A stretch of 64,000 nt of DNA from JAHDBG01 sp963922685 (GCA_963922685.1 CAWUJM010000002.1:4806-68805), one strand, 5' to 3'. Shown: positions 37,347 to 48,034, counted from the stretch's first letter. Numbers and translations are program-made. The notes: a model not told the origin generated them from the letters alone.

Positions 37347-37592
37347 TTACGGGGTATCGTCTTCGACCGGCAATGATAACCGGTCTGAATGGGATAAGTC
37401 GAGTGTTTCTGCGTCAGAGTGCGATCGGGCAGCGGTAGTTGGCGGGGTATAAATCTCTTCCCGCTGTATTGGCAGATCACGAGGTGCCGTGATACCGTAA
37501 CGAACCTGATTGCCCTTGATACCCAATGTGGTGATGCTGATATCATCACCAATCATCAGGCGCTCTCCGACGCGTCGCGTTAATATCAGCAT
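37347..37592 (-). CDS. csrA: Carbon storage regulator CsrA, with C-terminal extension
   Basis: ATG 37592 gives 81 aa: AGGAAA lies upstream and the invariant N terminus LILTRRVGE begins there; the longer open frame upstream is noncoding. Core residues [19 protein letters not shown] and REEIY (RNA-contacting Arg) are intact. CsrA dimers bind GGA motifs in mRNA leaders. The tail of about 28 residues after REEIY ([20 protein letters not shown]...) is Ser/Asp-rich and longer than in E. coli CsrA (61 aa). The gene ends 2 bp before the tRNA-Ser. Confidence 0.93.
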   Translation of the reverse strand: MLILTRRVGERLMIGDDISITTLGIKGNQVRYGITAPRDLPIQREEIYTPPTTAARSHSDAETLDLSHSDRLSLPVEDDTP

Positions 37593-37724
37593 AAGCCTGA
37601 TTTCCTGCGGTTGACAGATGCAGGCGAAGTTTCGGGCTTCACCTGTATCAGCACCGGTGATACCGGATACTGACTTGTCGCAAGATTTTAGCAAACAGAT
37701 CTGAAGCGATGCGTTAACCGGAAG

Positions 37725-38978
37725 TCATATTCTGCAGGTCTTTTCCTCCTGAGGTTGGGGGTCGGCATCCAGGCCGAATGCGGTATGTAGCGTACGCACC
37801 GCAAGTTCAGTATATTTTTCTTCGACCACCACAGAAATCTTGATTTCTGAGGTGGAAATCATCTGAATATTGATATTCTCCGCTGCCAGCGCAGCGAACA
37901 TCTGGCTGGCAATCCCGGCATGAGACCGCATCCCGACACCAACCAGTGAAATCTTCACGATCCGGTCATCACCGCTCACCTGACGTGCCGACAGTTGTTG
38001 TGCCGTATGCTGCAGAATGTTGTGTGCCTTCGCATAATCGCCACGATGTACGGTGAAGGTAAAGTCAGTCGTGCCATCATGTGCGGTATTCTGCACAATC
38101 ATATCCACTTCGACGTTCGCTTCACCAACCGGCCCCAGAATACGCTGCGCCACACCGGGCTGATCCGGTACACCCTGCACCGTCAGCTTCGCTTCATCCC
38201 GGTTAAATGCGATACCTGCGATCTTTGCCGCTTCCACCGGATTCTCCTCAAATGTGATCAGGGTGCCATCACTGGTGTCACTGAAGCTTGATAATACTCG
38301 CAGCGGCACGCGGAATTTGTGTGCAAACTCGACTGAACGGATTTGTAATACTCTGGAACCTGAGCTGGCCATCTCCAGCATTTCTTCGCAGGTGATCCGG
38401 GTCAGTCTGCGTGCCTGCGGCACCATCCGCGGATCAGTGGTGTAGACGCCATCCACATCGGTAAAGATCTGGCATTCGTCTGCCTGCAGTGCAGCAGCCA
38501 TCGCCACTGCAGTGGTATCCGATCCACCACGTCCGAGGGTGGTGATATTCTGGTTTGCATCCATCCCCTGAAAACCGGCAATCACTACGACCCGACCAGC
38601 ATTCAGGTCAGCAGCTACCTGAGCCTGCTCAATCTCCAGAATACGCGCCTTACCATGGGCATCGTCGGTCAGAATGCGCACTTGTGAACCGGTATAGGAA
38701 CAGGCGGCACAGCCCAGTCTGGCGAGTGCCATGCTCAGCAATGCAATCGTGACCTGCTCACCGGTCGCCAGTAATACATCCAGCTCACGCAGCGGCGGTT
38801 CCGGACACACTGACTGCGCCAGCGCGGTCAGACGGTTGGTCTCGCCCGACATAGCGGAAACCACTACCACCACCTGGTTCCCGGCAGCATGGGCGCGTTG
38901 CACACGATGTGCCACAGCGGCGATGCGTTCCGGATCGCCGACCGAGGTGCCGCCATATTTCTGAACAATCAGTGCCAT
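37725..38978 (-). CDS. lysC: Aspartokinase
   Basis: Predicted 417 aa, the monofunctional aspartate kinase size. It makes aspartyl phosphate for lysine, threonine and methionine synthesis. The N-terminal kinase domain has IVQKYGGTSVGD, TTLGRGGSDTTAVA and FTDVDGVYTTDPR. The C-terminal ACT domains (about 265-405) include IQMISTSEIKISVVV and probably bind feedback effectors. It precedes csrA by about 130 bp on the same strand. Confidence 0.97.
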   Translation of the reverse strand: MALIVQKYGGTSVGDPERIAAVAHRVQRAHAAGNQVVVVVSAMSGETNRLTALAQSVCPEPPLRELDVLLATGEQVTIALLSMALARLGCAACSYTGSQVRILTDDAHGKARILEIEQAQVAADLNAGRVVVIAGFQGMDANQNITTLGRGGSDTTAVAMAAALQADECQIFTDVDGVYTTDPRMVPQARRLTRITCEEMLEMASSGSRVLQIRSVEFAHKFRVPLRVLSSFSDTSDGTLITFEENPVEAAKIAGIAFNRDEAKLTVQGVPDQPGVAQRILGPVGEANVEVDMIVQNTAHDGTTDFTFTVHRGDYAKAHNILQHTAQQLSARQVSGDDRIVKISLVGVGMRSHAGIASQMFAALAAENINIQMISTSEIKISVVVEEKYTELAVRTLHTAFGLDADPQPQEEKTCRI

Positions 38979-39028
38979 AAGTGATGAAGGAATATAGCTG
39001 TCAGAGGTTTATTATGCAAGGCCGGAGA

Positions 39029-41314
39029 TTACTCAGATGGTTCAGGGCAGGACTCAGCAAACTGACATTCAGCCTGTGGACAGACCTTTTCGCGTCCGCG
39101 TCGTTTGGTGGCCTTGATCGTCAGAACTGGCCAGCTGCATTGCGGACAGGTCTCTGTGACTGGCTGATTCCAGACCGCATAGTCGCAGGTCGGATAGGTC
39201 GCACACGAATAAAAGGTCTTGCCGCGCCGTGATTTACGTTGTAATAATTCGCCGGTACTGCATTTCGGGCAGGTGACACCGGTTGCCTTCGGTTTTTCCA
39301 GCGGTTCAATATGGCGGCATGCCGGGTAGCCGGAACAACCGATGAACTTGCCATAACGCCCCTGTTTGTAGACCAGTTCAGCAGCACATTTCGGACAGTC
39401 GCGCCCGACCTGCTCCGGTTCAGCCTGTGCACTGGCTGCGTCTTCGTTCAGGTTGCGGGTATAGTCGCACTCAGGATAACCGGTACAACCGATAAACCGC
39501 CCGTTACGCCCCAACCGGATAGCGAGTATCTCGCCACATTTCGGACATTTTTCGTCGATCTTTTCCTGTGTGACGTCCGACCGGGTGACGTTCAGATCGG
39601 TATGTTGTACCCGCTCAATAAACGGCTGCCAGAATCGTTCCAGCAGGGGCACCCAGTCTTCTTCGCCCCGTGCGACTGCATCCAGATCATTTTCCAGCCG
39701 GGCAGTAAAGTCGTAATCAACATATTGCGTGAAGTGGCTGCTCAGGAAGCGATTGACCACCTGGCCAATATCGGTGGGCCGGAAACGCTTCTTTTCCAGC
39801 TCAGCATAATCGCGATCCTGCAGCGTACTGATGATAGAGGCATAGGTTGAGGGCCGTCCGATACCATGTTCTTCCAGCGTCTTCACCAGGCTCGCTTCAC
39901 TGTAGCGCGGGGGCGGCTCAGTAAAATGTTGTTCCGGTCGGATGGCCAGCAACGGCAGGTATTCGCCTTCCTTCAGTACGGGTAACTGGCGATCATTGTC
40001 ATCCTTCGGTTTCGCATCATCCGTCCCCTCCTGATACACCTGTATAAAGCCCGGGCTGGCAATCACTGAGCCATTAGCACGAAACAGATGACCTGCCCCG
40101 GCCTGCAGGTCAGCTGCAACCGTATCAATGGTCGCATGAATCATCTGACAGGCAAGGGTCCGCTTCCAGATCAGGCTGTACAGCTTCAGCTGCTCTGCCT
40201 TCAGATACGTCTTCAGATTGTCCGGCGTATGCACGACTGCAGTCGGTCGGATCGCCTCATGCGCTTCCTGCGCGTTTTTTGCCTTAGTACGATAACGGCG
40301 CGGTTGTGCCGGTATCTGGTCGGCACCATACGTCTGCGTGATATAGTCACGCAACTCGGTCACGGCTTCGTCTGACAGATTGACTGAGTCGGTGCGCATA
40401 TAGGTGATCAGACCGACCGCACCTGAACCGATATCAACCCCTTCGTACAATTGTTGCGCAACACGCATCGTGCGTTGCGTAGTGAAGCCCAGCTTACGCG
40501 CAGCCTCCTGTTGTAGGGTAGAGGTGGTGAAGGGGGCTGTCGGGTTACGCTTCCGTTGTTTCTTAGTGACTTGCTGTACCAGCAGCCGACCCTGCGCCGC
40601 CTGAGTGATCGCGGCCTCAGCGGCTTCGGCCTGGTCCGCCTGAGTGATTGAGAACTGGCTGATCTGTTCACCAGCCAGCTGAATCAGTTTTGCACTGAAC
40701 GGTTGTTCATCCTGCGCCGTATCTGCCGTAATCGTCCAGTATTCCTGCGGCTGAAACGCACTGATTTCCGCCTCTCGCTCGACGATCATACGGAGTGCCG
40801 GGCTCTGCACCCGTCCGGCAGACAGGCCGCGTCGCACCTTCTTCCACAGCAGGGGTGACAGGTTGAATCCGACCAGATAATCCAGTGCACGCCGGGCCTG
40901 CTGGGCATTGACCAGCTCCATCGACAATGCACGCGGATTGGCGACCGCATCCTGCACTGCCTTACGGGTTACCTCGTTGAATACGACCCGGTGTACTGTC
41001 TTGTCTCTGAGTTGTTTGCGTTCCTTCAGTAATTCATGCAGGTGCCACGAAATCGCCTCGCCTTCCCGATCCGGGTCAGTTGCCAGATACAGAGTGTCTG
41101 CCTTACTCAGTTTTTGTGCGATCGCCCGCACATGCCGGTCGTTGCGCTCAATCGCCTGGTAGCGCATCGCGAAGCCCTGAGCCGGATCAACCGCGCCCTC
41201 TTTCGGTATCAGATCACGCACATGGCCATACGAGGCCAGTACGTCAAAGTCAGTACCGAGGTATTTCTTGATCGTCTTCGCTTTTGCCGGAGATTCAACA
41301 ATCACCAGATTCAT
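39029..41314 (-). CDS. topA: DNA topoisomerase I
   Basis: Predicted 761 aa. Type IA enzyme relaxing negative supercoils. The Toprim domain starts LVIVESPAKAKTIKKYLG and has YLATDPDREGEAI. The catalytic Tyr is in ITYMRTDSVNLS (about Y305). The C terminus has four Cys4 zinc-ribbon-like repeats, three of the form CPKC...IGC..YP.C and a last diverged one ending CPQAEC. It overlaps dprA by 4 bp (ATGA). Confidence 0.97.
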   Translation of the reverse strand: MNLVIVESPAKAKTIKKYLGTDFDVLASYGHVRDLIPKEGAVDPAQGFAMRYQAIERNDRHVRAIAQKLSKADTLYLATDPDREGEAISWHLHELLKERKQLRDKTVHRVVFNEVTRKAVQDAVANPRALSMELVNAQQARRALDYLVGFNLSPLLWKKVRRGLSAGRVQSPALRMIVEREAEISAFQPQEYWTITADTAQDEQPFSAKLIQLAGEQISQFSITQADQAEAAEAAITQAAQGRLLVQQVTKKQRKRNPTAPFTTSTLQQEAARKLGFTTQRTMRVAQQLYEGVDIGSGAVGLITYMRTDSVNLSDEAVTELRDYITQTYGADQIPAQPRRYRTKAKNAQEAHEAIRPTAVVHTPDNLKTYLKAEQLKLYSLIWKRTLACQMIHATIDTVAADLQAGAGHLFRANGSVIASPGFIQVYQEGTDDAKPKDDNDRQLPVLKEGEYLPLLAIRPEQHFTEPPPRYSEASLVKTLEEHGIGRPSTYASIISTLQDRDYAELEKKRFRPTDIGQVVNRFLSSHFTQYVDYDFTARLENDLDAVARGEEDWVPLLERFWQPFIERVQHTDLNVTRSDVTQEKIDEKCPKCGEILAIRLGRNGRFIGCTGYPECDYTRNLNEDAASAQAEPEQVGRDCPKCAAELVYKQGRYGKFIGCSGYPACRHIEPLEKPKATGVTCPKCSTGELLQRKSRRGKTFYSCATYPTCDYAVWNQPVTETCPQCSWPVLTIKATKRRGREKVCPQAECQFAESCPEPSE

Positions 41315-42441
41315 GTATCGATTCTCTGTTCGGATGTGACGTCGGGGGTGCGCTGAAACAGGCCGCCCGGTGCGGATGATACCTGATTCTGCAGTTCCAG
41401 TAACAGCAGAATGGAAGACACTTCAGCCGCACTCATGCGGGTGCGCTGTACCAGCTGATCGGTTGAAACCGGATCAAAGCCCATCGCATCCAGCAAGGTC
41501 TGGTGCTCATCCGTCAACCTTGGTGCAGTCTCCGTGGCCGGTGCCGGCTGTTCCAGGCTCAGTGACAACTCGCTGAGTGCGGCACCCAGCTCTTCAATGA
41601 TGTGCTCTGCGGTTTCGACCAGCTTGGCACCCTGGCGGATCAGACGATGGCAGCCACGCGCCAGTGGATTGTGAATAGAACCCGGTATCGCGAATACTTC
41701 ACGTCCCAGCTCATTCGCCAGACGTGCGGTGATCAGTGAGCCGCTCTTCAGCGCAGCCTCAACCACCAGCACACCCAGCGACAATCCGGCAATGACCCGA
41801 TTGCGGCGTGGAAAATGGTGGCGCAGCGGCTTTGTGCCCGGCAGGTATTCTGAGATCAGGGCACCCTGCTGCACAATCTGATGGGCCAGCTGATGATTAC
41901 GTGCCGGATAGACCCGATCCAGTCCGGTACCGGTCACCGCAATAGTATTGCCTTGTACTGACAGGGCACCCTGATGAGCCGCTGTGTCAATGCCAAGTGC
42001 CAGACCGCTGGTGATCGCCATGCCGTGTTGTGCCAGATGGGCACAAAATTGTTTTGTGGTGGACAGACCACCCTGGCTGGCATGACGACTGCCGACGACT
42101 GCCAGTTGCGGTAAGTGTAATAAATCCGGATTGCCGTGGACAAATAAAACGGTAGGTGCGTCAGATAAACGACCCAACAGGGCAGGATACGCAGTCGTGT
42201 GGGTAATGGGGATCAGCTGGATTGCTTGTTGTTGTAACCAGTTCAGGTGGGCTTCTGCAGTCTTCCAGTCAGGATTCTTCGTGTAGGCACGAAATTGTTG
42301 ATGTGCCTGTGCTGGCGGGGCGCGTAAGAGTTGTTGCGGATCGGGACACTCAGCCAATAGGGGGTTCAGTCTGGCCGGGCCGACCGGAGCCAGCAGCAGG
42401 GCCAGCCAGGCCAGGTCGTCCTGCTCGCTGAGCGAGGTCAT
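41311..42441 (-). CDS. dprA: DNA processing protein DprA
   Basis: Predicted 376 aa. DprA loads RecA on incoming ssDNA during natural transformation. The Rossmann-like core contains AVVGSRHASQGG, SGLALGIDTAAHQGAL, GTGLDRVYPARNH and FPRRNRVIAGLS. The C-terminal about 70 residues form the winged-helix DML1-like domain (LLDAMGFDPVSTDQLVQRT). It overlaps dnaQ by 1 bp (TAATG) and topA by 4 bp. Confidence 0.96.
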   Translation of the reverse strand: MTSLSEQDDLAWLALLLAPVGPARLNPLLAECPDPQQLLRAPPAQAHQQFRAYTKNPDWKTAEAHLNWLQQQAIQLIPITHTTAYPALLGRLSDAPTVLFVHGNPDLLHLPQLAVVGSRHASQGGLSTTKQFCAHLAQHGMAITSGLALGIDTAAHQGALSVQGNTIAVTGTGLDRVYPARNHQLAHQIVQQGALISEYLPGTKPLRHHFPRRNRVIAGLSLGVLVVEAALKSGSLITARLANELGREVFAIPGSIHNPLARGCHRLIRQGAKLVETAEHIIEELGAALSELSLSLEQPAPATETAPRLTDEHQTLLDAMGFDPVSTDQLVQRTRMSAAEVSSILLLLELQNQVSSAPGGLFQRTPDVTSEQRIDT

Positions 42442-43139
42442 TACCGAAGCCAGACTGTCTTGCCGCCGGATGCCTGATCCAGCCGGTCCAGATAATCCGT
42501 ATGGGCTGCCAGATCATCTGCCGTCGGGATCATCAGTGGTAACGATGGATCAGGCCGGAGTCGACGAATGGTACCTGCCTGGCGGCTGTTGCGTTGCACC
42601 AGCTTCAGGCTTTTCTGGCCACTACTCATCGCCAGATAGACGTGTGCCAGAATTTCGGCATCCAGCAACGCGCCGTGTCGGGTGCGTTCGGTATTATCGA
42701 CTCGATACCGGGCACACAGTGCATCCAGATTGTTACGTTGACCCGGATGACGGGCACGTGCCAGGGTCAGTGTATCCGTAATCGTCTGGCATAAGGTCGC
42801 CACCTGGTACGCCGTTGGTAATCGGGCAAATTCAGCATCCAGAAAGCCAACGTCAAACGGTGCATTGTGAATAATCACTTCTGTACCGCGCAGATAATCA
42901 GCCAGTGCCTCAGCGATATCCGCAAAACGCGGCTTGTCGCGCAGAAAGGCATCCGTGATGCCGTGTACCTTCGCAGCACCTTCTTCTATCTGACGATCCG
43001 GTTGCAGATAATGATGGAAGTTGTTGCCGGTCAGCCGGCGATCCATCAGTTCAACACAACCGATCTCTATCATCCGATGGCCCTGTTTCGGATTCAGTCC
43101 GGTTGTCTCGGTATCCAGAATGATCTGTCGCTCACTCAT
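42441..43139 (-). CDS. dnaQ: DNA polymerase III epsilon subunit (proofreading exonuclease)
   Basis: ATG 43139 (232 aa) overlaps the rnhA stop as ATGA and gives the family start [15 protein letters not shown]. DEDDh exonuclease residues are D9 and E11 (LDTETTG), the Exo II Asp in [14 protein letters not shown] and the Exo III His-Asp in [11 protein letters not shown]. It provides 3'-5' proofreading for DnaE. The C-terminal tail for polymerase binding is shortish. Confidence 0.96.
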   Translation of the reverse strand: MSERQIILDTETTGLNPKQGHRMIEIGCVELMDRRLTGNNFHHYLQPDRQIEEGAAKVHGITDAFLRDKPRFADIAEALADYLRGTEVIIHNAPFDVGFLDAEFARLPTAYQVATLCQTITDTLTLARARHPGQRNNLDALCARYRVDNTERTRHGALLDAEILAHVYLAMSSGQKSLKLVQRNSRQAGTIRRLRPDPSLPLMIPTADDLAAHTDYLDRLDQASGGKTVWLR

Positions 43140-43576
43140 GCCATGATCTCTGCCGCACCCTGGCACGCAAGCCGGTCTGCCCGTTCGTTCCCCGGGTGCC
43201 CGGCATGTCCCTTCACCCAGACCCAGTCAATCCGGTGGCGCACACAGGCCTGATCCAGTTGTTGCCACAGATCAACATTTTTAACCGGCTTTTTCTGGCT
43301 GGTACGCCAGCCATTCTGTTTCCAGGTATGAATCCAGGTCGTGATCCCCTGTTTCACATAGCTGGAGTCGGTTGTCACCACCACATCACAGGCGCATTGC
43401 AGTGCCTCCAGCCCTTTGATCACGGCCAGCAGCTCCATTCGGTTGTTGGTCGTGTCCGGTTCACCGCCCCTGAGCGATTTTTCTGTTGTGCCATAGCGCA
43501 GCCAGGCACCCCAGCCACCCGGGCCGGGGTTGCCTTTACAGGCACCGTCGGTGAACAGTTCGACTTTACCCGTCAT
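43136..43576 (-). CDS. rnhA: Ribonuclease HI
   Basis: Predicted 146 aa. Degrades RNA in RNA-DNA hybrids. The four metal-binding acids D10, E48, D70 and D134 and the His124 in [14 protein letters not shown] are all present in E. coli-like positions. The basic protrusion ([13 protein letters not shown]) is intact. First gene of a coupled run rnhA-dnaQ-dprA-topA. Confidence 0.97.
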   Translation of the reverse strand: MTGKVELFTDGACKGNPGPGGWGAWLRYGTTEKSLRGGEPDTTNNRMELLAVIKGLEALQCACDVVVTTDSSYVKQGITTWIHTWKQNGWRTSQKKPVKNVDLWQQLDQACVRHRIDWVWVKGHAGHPGNERADRLACQGAAEIMA

Positions 43577-43601
43577 AACAACAGATTGATGCAGCCTGCG
43601 G

Positions 43602-44384
43602 TCAGAATTTCACCCCGAGGGTCAGATGGGTCGTAGTGTCACGTTTGTCATCCCGGTTATCGCTCAACACAGTGCTGAAATTATGGGTCAGCGACAGTGA
43701 TACATTCTGGGTCAGCGCATAAGACAGGCTGGTATCCAGGCTGCCATAACGGAGGTCAGAATTCCCTTTCAGCATACCCGTATGATTCAGACTGAAGTGT
43801 TCGGTCAACTGGCCAGTGTATTCGTAAGATAGCAGGCCACCAACACCCTCAATGTCTGATGCTGAATCGGTAAAGTTGAAATTAAAATAGACCACACCAA
43901 TACCCAGTTCCAGCTGATGTGCTGACTCGGCCAGTACCTTGCGAATATATCATATGCTGGCGGCCTTGCCTTCGTCCACCTTCAGATCGATGTCATGCAG
44001 ATACGTCAGGCTGCCTCTGATATAACTTGGCTGGTCAAGAAAATAGTCCAGCTTGTAAGCCACAAGGTCTTTGTCCTTGCTCGTCTTCTCAGGCTTATTG
44101 TCTTCCTTGGTTTTTTGGTTATCCACTACAACCTTGAAGATATGCCGGAAGGGATGGCTGGCCTGGAAATCCTTATTGTGTTTCAGAGTCAGTGCGGCGT
44201 TGATATCTCTGGTCCTTTTTTCGCCAGTTGAATACTCAAAGCCCAGATTAAGGTCCCCGGTCCAGCCATAGGTATGATGTTCTGCCTGTACAGCACCGGA
44301 CAATGCAGCACAGGCTGACAGAGCACACAGAGTTTTCTGCCACATTCTGGCATGAGATGCGGGATGAAATACTTCGTTTTTCAT
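43602..44384 (-). pseudogene. DUF481-like outer-membrane protein interrupted by one in-frame TGA
   Basis: One frame spans 44384 to 43602 with a single TGA at 43950-43952. The N part has a signal peptide (LCALSACAALSGAVQA) and beta-strand sequence (GDLNLGFEYSTGEKRT, INAALTLKHN) like the DUF481/YdiY beta-barrel family. After the stop, HQLELGIGVVYFNFNFTDSA and a terminal THLTLGVKF (aromatic C-terminal residue typical of barrels) continue in the same frame. Since no shift is needed to rejoin the halves, a point nonsense change is the simplest explanation. A sequencing error or a very recent loss is possible. Confidence 0.65.
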
Positions 44385-44457
44385 AAATTTACCTTAAAGT
44401 TTCAGTTGGTTACAGGTCAGGAGATAAGGTGTCAGAGGCACCTTTGAGATAAGTGCT

Positions 44458-44486
44458 TTGCACTTTACACAAAGTTCTTCTATTAT
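44458..44486 (+). promoter_or_regulatory. Predicted sigma70 promoter for dnaE
   Basis: TTGCAC (44458-44463), a 17 bp spacer and TATTAT (44481-44486), 47 bp before the dnaE ATG. Four of six and five of six consensus bases match. Confidence 0.5.
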
Positions 44487-44533
44487 CGCTGCTTTACTAA
44501 GTCGTGTGCAATACACCAGTTTGAGTCGCACCC

Positions 44534-47500
44534 ATGTCTGATACGTTTGTCCATCTGCATGTTCATTCAGAATATTCGCTGCAGGACAGCATCGTGCGTA
44601 TCCCGGCACTGGTGCAACAGGCCGCCGCCGCCGGTATGCCAGCGGTTGCTCTGACTGACCAAGGCAACCTGTTTGCGCTGGTACGCTTTTATCAGGCTGC
44701 ACTCGCTGCCGGGATCAAGCCGATCGGTGGCGCCGAAATGTGGCTGCACAACCCGGATCAGCCGACCCGACCGTTCCGGCTGATCCTGCTGATCCGGAAC
44801 GATACCGGATACCATCATCTGACCGATCTGATCTCACGCAGCTATCAGACCGGACAGCAGTACGGACAGCCACAGATCGAACCGGACTGGCTGACGCCGG
44901 AAAACTGCACCGGGCTGATCGCCCTGTCCGGGGGACACGAAGGCGATGTCGGCCAGGCACTGATCCGCAATCAGCATGATCTGGCTGTGCGCAGGTTGCA
45001 ACACTGGCAGGCCCTGTTTGGCGACCGGTATGTACTGCAACTGGTACGTACCGGACGCGAACACGAAGAGGATTGTCTGCACGCCAGTATTGCCCTGGCC
45101 GCAGCACATCAGGTGCCAGTAGTGGCGACCAATGCGGTCTGCTTCATACAACCGGAGGCATTTCAGGCACACGAAGTCCGGGTCTGCATCCAGCAGAGCG
45201 ACACGTTAAATAACCCGCAGCGCCCGCGCCAGTACAGTGCGGAACAATATCTGCGCACCCCGGAACAGATGCAGGACCAGTTCAGCGATATCCCGGTCGC
45301 GATACAAAACAGCGTCGTGATAGCACAACGCTGCAATCTGGTTCTGACTCTGGGACAGAACTACCTGCCGGACTTTCCTGTACCGGATGGTATGACGATA
45401 GCAGATTATCTGCGTACCGAGGCAGCACAAGGCCTGGAAAGACGCCTGCAACATCAGTTTGATCCGCAATCAGCAGACTACAGCACGCAACGCCAGCCGT
45501 ATGATGAACGCCTGCAACGCGAGCTGGACGTCATCAACAATATGGGCTTTCCCGGTTATTTCCTGATTGTAGCGGACTTTATCCGCTGGGCGAAACAACA
45601 CCAGGTACCGGTCGGCCCCGGACGTGGCTCCGGAGCCGGATCTCTGGTCGCGTATGCTCTGGATATCACCGATCTGGATCCACTGGCACTGGAGCTGCTA
45701 TTTGAACGCTTCCTGAATCCGGAACGGATCTCCATGCCAGATTTCGATATCGATTTCTGCATGGACCAGCGCGATAGTGTGATTGAGTATGTCGCAGAGA
45801 CCTATGGCCGCCAGGCAGTTGCACAGATCATCACATTCGGCTCTATGGCCGCTAAGGCCGTGGTACGTGATGTGGGTCGGGTCATGGGACATCCGTACGG
45901 TTTTACCGATCGGGTCGCCAGAATGATCCCACCCGATCTGGGTATCACCCTGACCCGGGCACTGGAAGACAGTGACGAACTGAAACAGGCGTATACCGAA
46001 GACGAAGAAATCACCCAGCTGGTCGACATGGCACTGGAACTGGAAGGACTCGCACGCAATGTCGGCAAACATGCCGGTGGTGTGGTCATCGCACCCGGCA
46101 GACTGACCGACTATACACCACTGTATTGCGAGCCGGATGGCAGTAATCTGGTCACCCAGTACGACAAAGACGATGTTGAACGGGTCGGCCTGGTCAAATT
46201 TGACTTTCTGGGCCTGCGCACCCTGACGATCATCGACCGGGCCCTGACCACGATCAATGACGAACGCACAAAACAAGATCAGACGCCTGTCCGGATAGAG
46301 GATATACCGCTGGACGACCCGCAGGCATTTGCCACGATCCGTCAGGCAGACACCACCGCGATCTTCCAGCTTGAATCACCCGGTATGAAACAACTGGTCG
46401 GCAAGTTACAACCGGATTGTTTTGACGACATCATCGCGCTGGTCGCACTCTTCCGCCCCGGCCCGCTGCAATCCGGCATGGTGGATAACTTCATCAACCG
46501 CAAACACCAGCGCGAACCGATTGCCTATCCGGATCCGCACTACCAGCACGATTGTCTGAAGCCGATTCTGGATTCCACCTACGGCATCATCCTGTATCAG
46601 GAACAGGTGATGCAGATTGCACAAATGATGGCGGGCTACACGCTGGGCGAGGCCGACCTGTTACGCCGCGCAATGGGCAAAAAAAAGCCTGCTGAAATGG
46701 CTAAACAGCGCAGCGTATTTGAACAGGGCGCGATCAGAAACGGCATTGACCCGACCCTCGCGATTAAAATCTTTGATCTGGTCGAAAAGTTCGCCGGATA
46801 TGGCTTCAACAAATCACATTCCGCTGCCTATGCCCTGCTGTCTTACCAGACGCTCTGGCTGAAGACCCATTATCCGGCAGCCTTCATGGCTGCGGTACTG
46901 TCCGCCGATATGGACAATACCGACAAGGTGGTCACCCTGCTTGAGACCTGCCGCAACCTGAAACTCCGTATCATACCGCCGGACATCAACCGATCTGACT
47001 ACCGCTTCACCACCGATGGTCAGGATGGGATCGTATACGGGCTGGGCGCGATCAGGGGCGTTGGCGAAGCGGCCATCACCGACCTGTTACAGACCCGCGC
47101 TGATCAGGGCACCTTTCGTGACCTGCTTGATTTTTGCTGTCGGCTCGACAGCAAAAAAGCTAACCGACGCGTGCTGGAAACCCTGATCCGCGCCGGGGCA
47201 CTGGACACATTCGACGCAAACCGCGCCACGCTGGAATGCCAGCTGGATCTGGTACTGAAGGTTGCTGAACAACAGGCGCACAATGCCCGGACCGGGATAC
47301 AGGACTTATTTGCTGCACCACAACAAGTGCCGGTCAGTCGCAGCCTGCTGCCCGCGCCCATTGAAGAATGGCCGGAACAACAACGCCTGCAGGGCGAAAA
47401 AGATACGCTCGGCCATTACCTCAGCGGACATCCGATGCAGGCCCATGCCACCCTGCTGCAGGGACTGATCGGACAACAGATCGGCGACCTGCGTCTGCCG

Positions 47501-48034
47501 CCGGACGTCGGCTACAAAAAAAAACGCGAAGACAAAAAAATCAGCATTGCCGGACAGGTGGTTGCCCTGCGTCGTCGCACCACCCAGCGCGGCCCGATGG
47601 CCTCAGTGTTGCTGGAAGATGCGACCGGACGGATAGAAATCACCCTGTTCAGCGAGCAGTATGAACAATATCAGCAACACCTGACACCAGACGCCGTACT
47701 GGTCGCCAGCGGCAGCCTGATCCATGACGACTATCGTGGCACCCTGGCGATCCGGGCGGATCAGATCCAGCCACTGGCAGACTATCGTACCGCCCGCACC
47801 CGGGGCATCACCCTGCGCCTGAACCATACAGACCCGACTGCTGCGCAAACACTGGCCGGACATCTCAGGCCACACCTCGGCGGCACCAGTCGACTGCAAC
47901 TGCACTACCGGAATCATCAGGCAGAAGCCCGCCTGATCTGCGGCCAGGTCTGGCACCTGACAGCCAATGATGCCCTGCTCGAACAGCTGAGCAACTGGCT
48001 CGGAGACGAGACAGCCATCCAGCTTGACTATTGA
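44534..48034 (+). CDS. dnaE: DNA polymerase III alpha subunit
   Basis: Predicted 1166 aa, full-length replicative polymerase of the C family. The N-terminal PHP domain begins FVHLHVHSEYSLQDS. The palm carries PGRGSGAGSLVAYAL and the Asp motif PDFDIDF (402-408). GKHAGGVVIAP, RPGPLQSGMVDNF and GYGFNKSHSAAYALLSY are conserved finger segments. The OB domain appears near 1000 (ISIAGQVVALRRRTTQRG). Its usual downstream neighbour accA is absent; a palindromic repeat element follows. Confidence 0.98.
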   Translation: MSDTFVHLHVHSEYSLQDSIVRIPALVQQAAAAGMPAVALTDQGNLFALVRFYQAALAAGIKPIGGAEMWLHNPDQPTRPFRLILLIRNDTGYHHLTDLISRSYQTGQQYGQPQIEPDWLTPENCTGLIALSGGHEGDVGQALIRNQHDLAVRRLQHWQALFGDRYVLQLVRTGREHEEDCLHASIALAAAHQVPVVATNAVCFIQPEAFQAHEVRVCIQQSDTLNNPQRPRQYSAEQYLRTPEQMQDQFSDIPVAIQNSVVIAQRCNLVLTLGQNYLPDFPVPDGMTIADYLRTEAAQGLERRLQHQFDPQSADYSTQRQPYDERLQRELDVINNMGFPGYFLIVADFIRWAKQHQVPVGPGRGSGAGSLVAYALDITDLDPLALELLFERFLNPERISMPDFDIDFCMDQRDSVIEYVAETYGRQAVAQIITFGSMAAKAVVRDVGRVMGHPYGFTDRVARMIPPDLGITLTRALEDSDELKQAYTEDEEITQLVDMALELEGLARNVGKHAGGVVIAPGRLTDYTPLYCEPDGSNLVTQYDKDDVERVGLVKFDFLGLRTLTIIDRALTTINDERTKQDQTPVRIEDIPLDDPQAFATIRQADTTAIFQLESPGMKQLVGKLQPDCFDDIIALVALFRPGPLQSGMVDNFINRKHQREPIAYPDPHYQHDCLKPILDSTYGIILYQEQVMQIAQMMAGYTLGEADLLRRAMGKKKPAEMAKQRSVFEQGAIRNGIDPTLAIKIFDLVEKFAGYGFNKSHSAAYALLSYQTLWLKTHYPAAFMAAVLSADMDNTDKVVTLLETCRNLKLRIIPPDINRSDYRFTTDGQDGIVYGLGAIRGVGEAAITDLLQTRADQGTFRDLLDFCCRLDSKKANRRVLETLIRAGALDTFDANRATLECQLDLVLKVAEQQAHNARTGIQDLFAAPQQVPVSRSLLPAPIEEWPEQQRLQGEKDTLGHYLSGHPMQAHATLLQGLIGQQIGDLRLPPDVGYKKKREDKKISIAGQVVALRRRTTQRGPMASVLLEDATGRIEITLFSEQYEQYQQHLTPDAVLVASGSLIHDDYRGTLAIRADQIQPLADYRTARTRGITLRLNHTDPTAAQTLAGHLRPHLGGTSRLQLHYRNHQAEARLICGQVWHLTANDALLEQLSNWLGDETAIQLDY

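Noticed and set aside
43950..43952. TGA as a selenocysteine or recoded codon
   Set aside because: No SECIS-like stem or selenoprotein family; TGA is used as a normal stop by many genes here.
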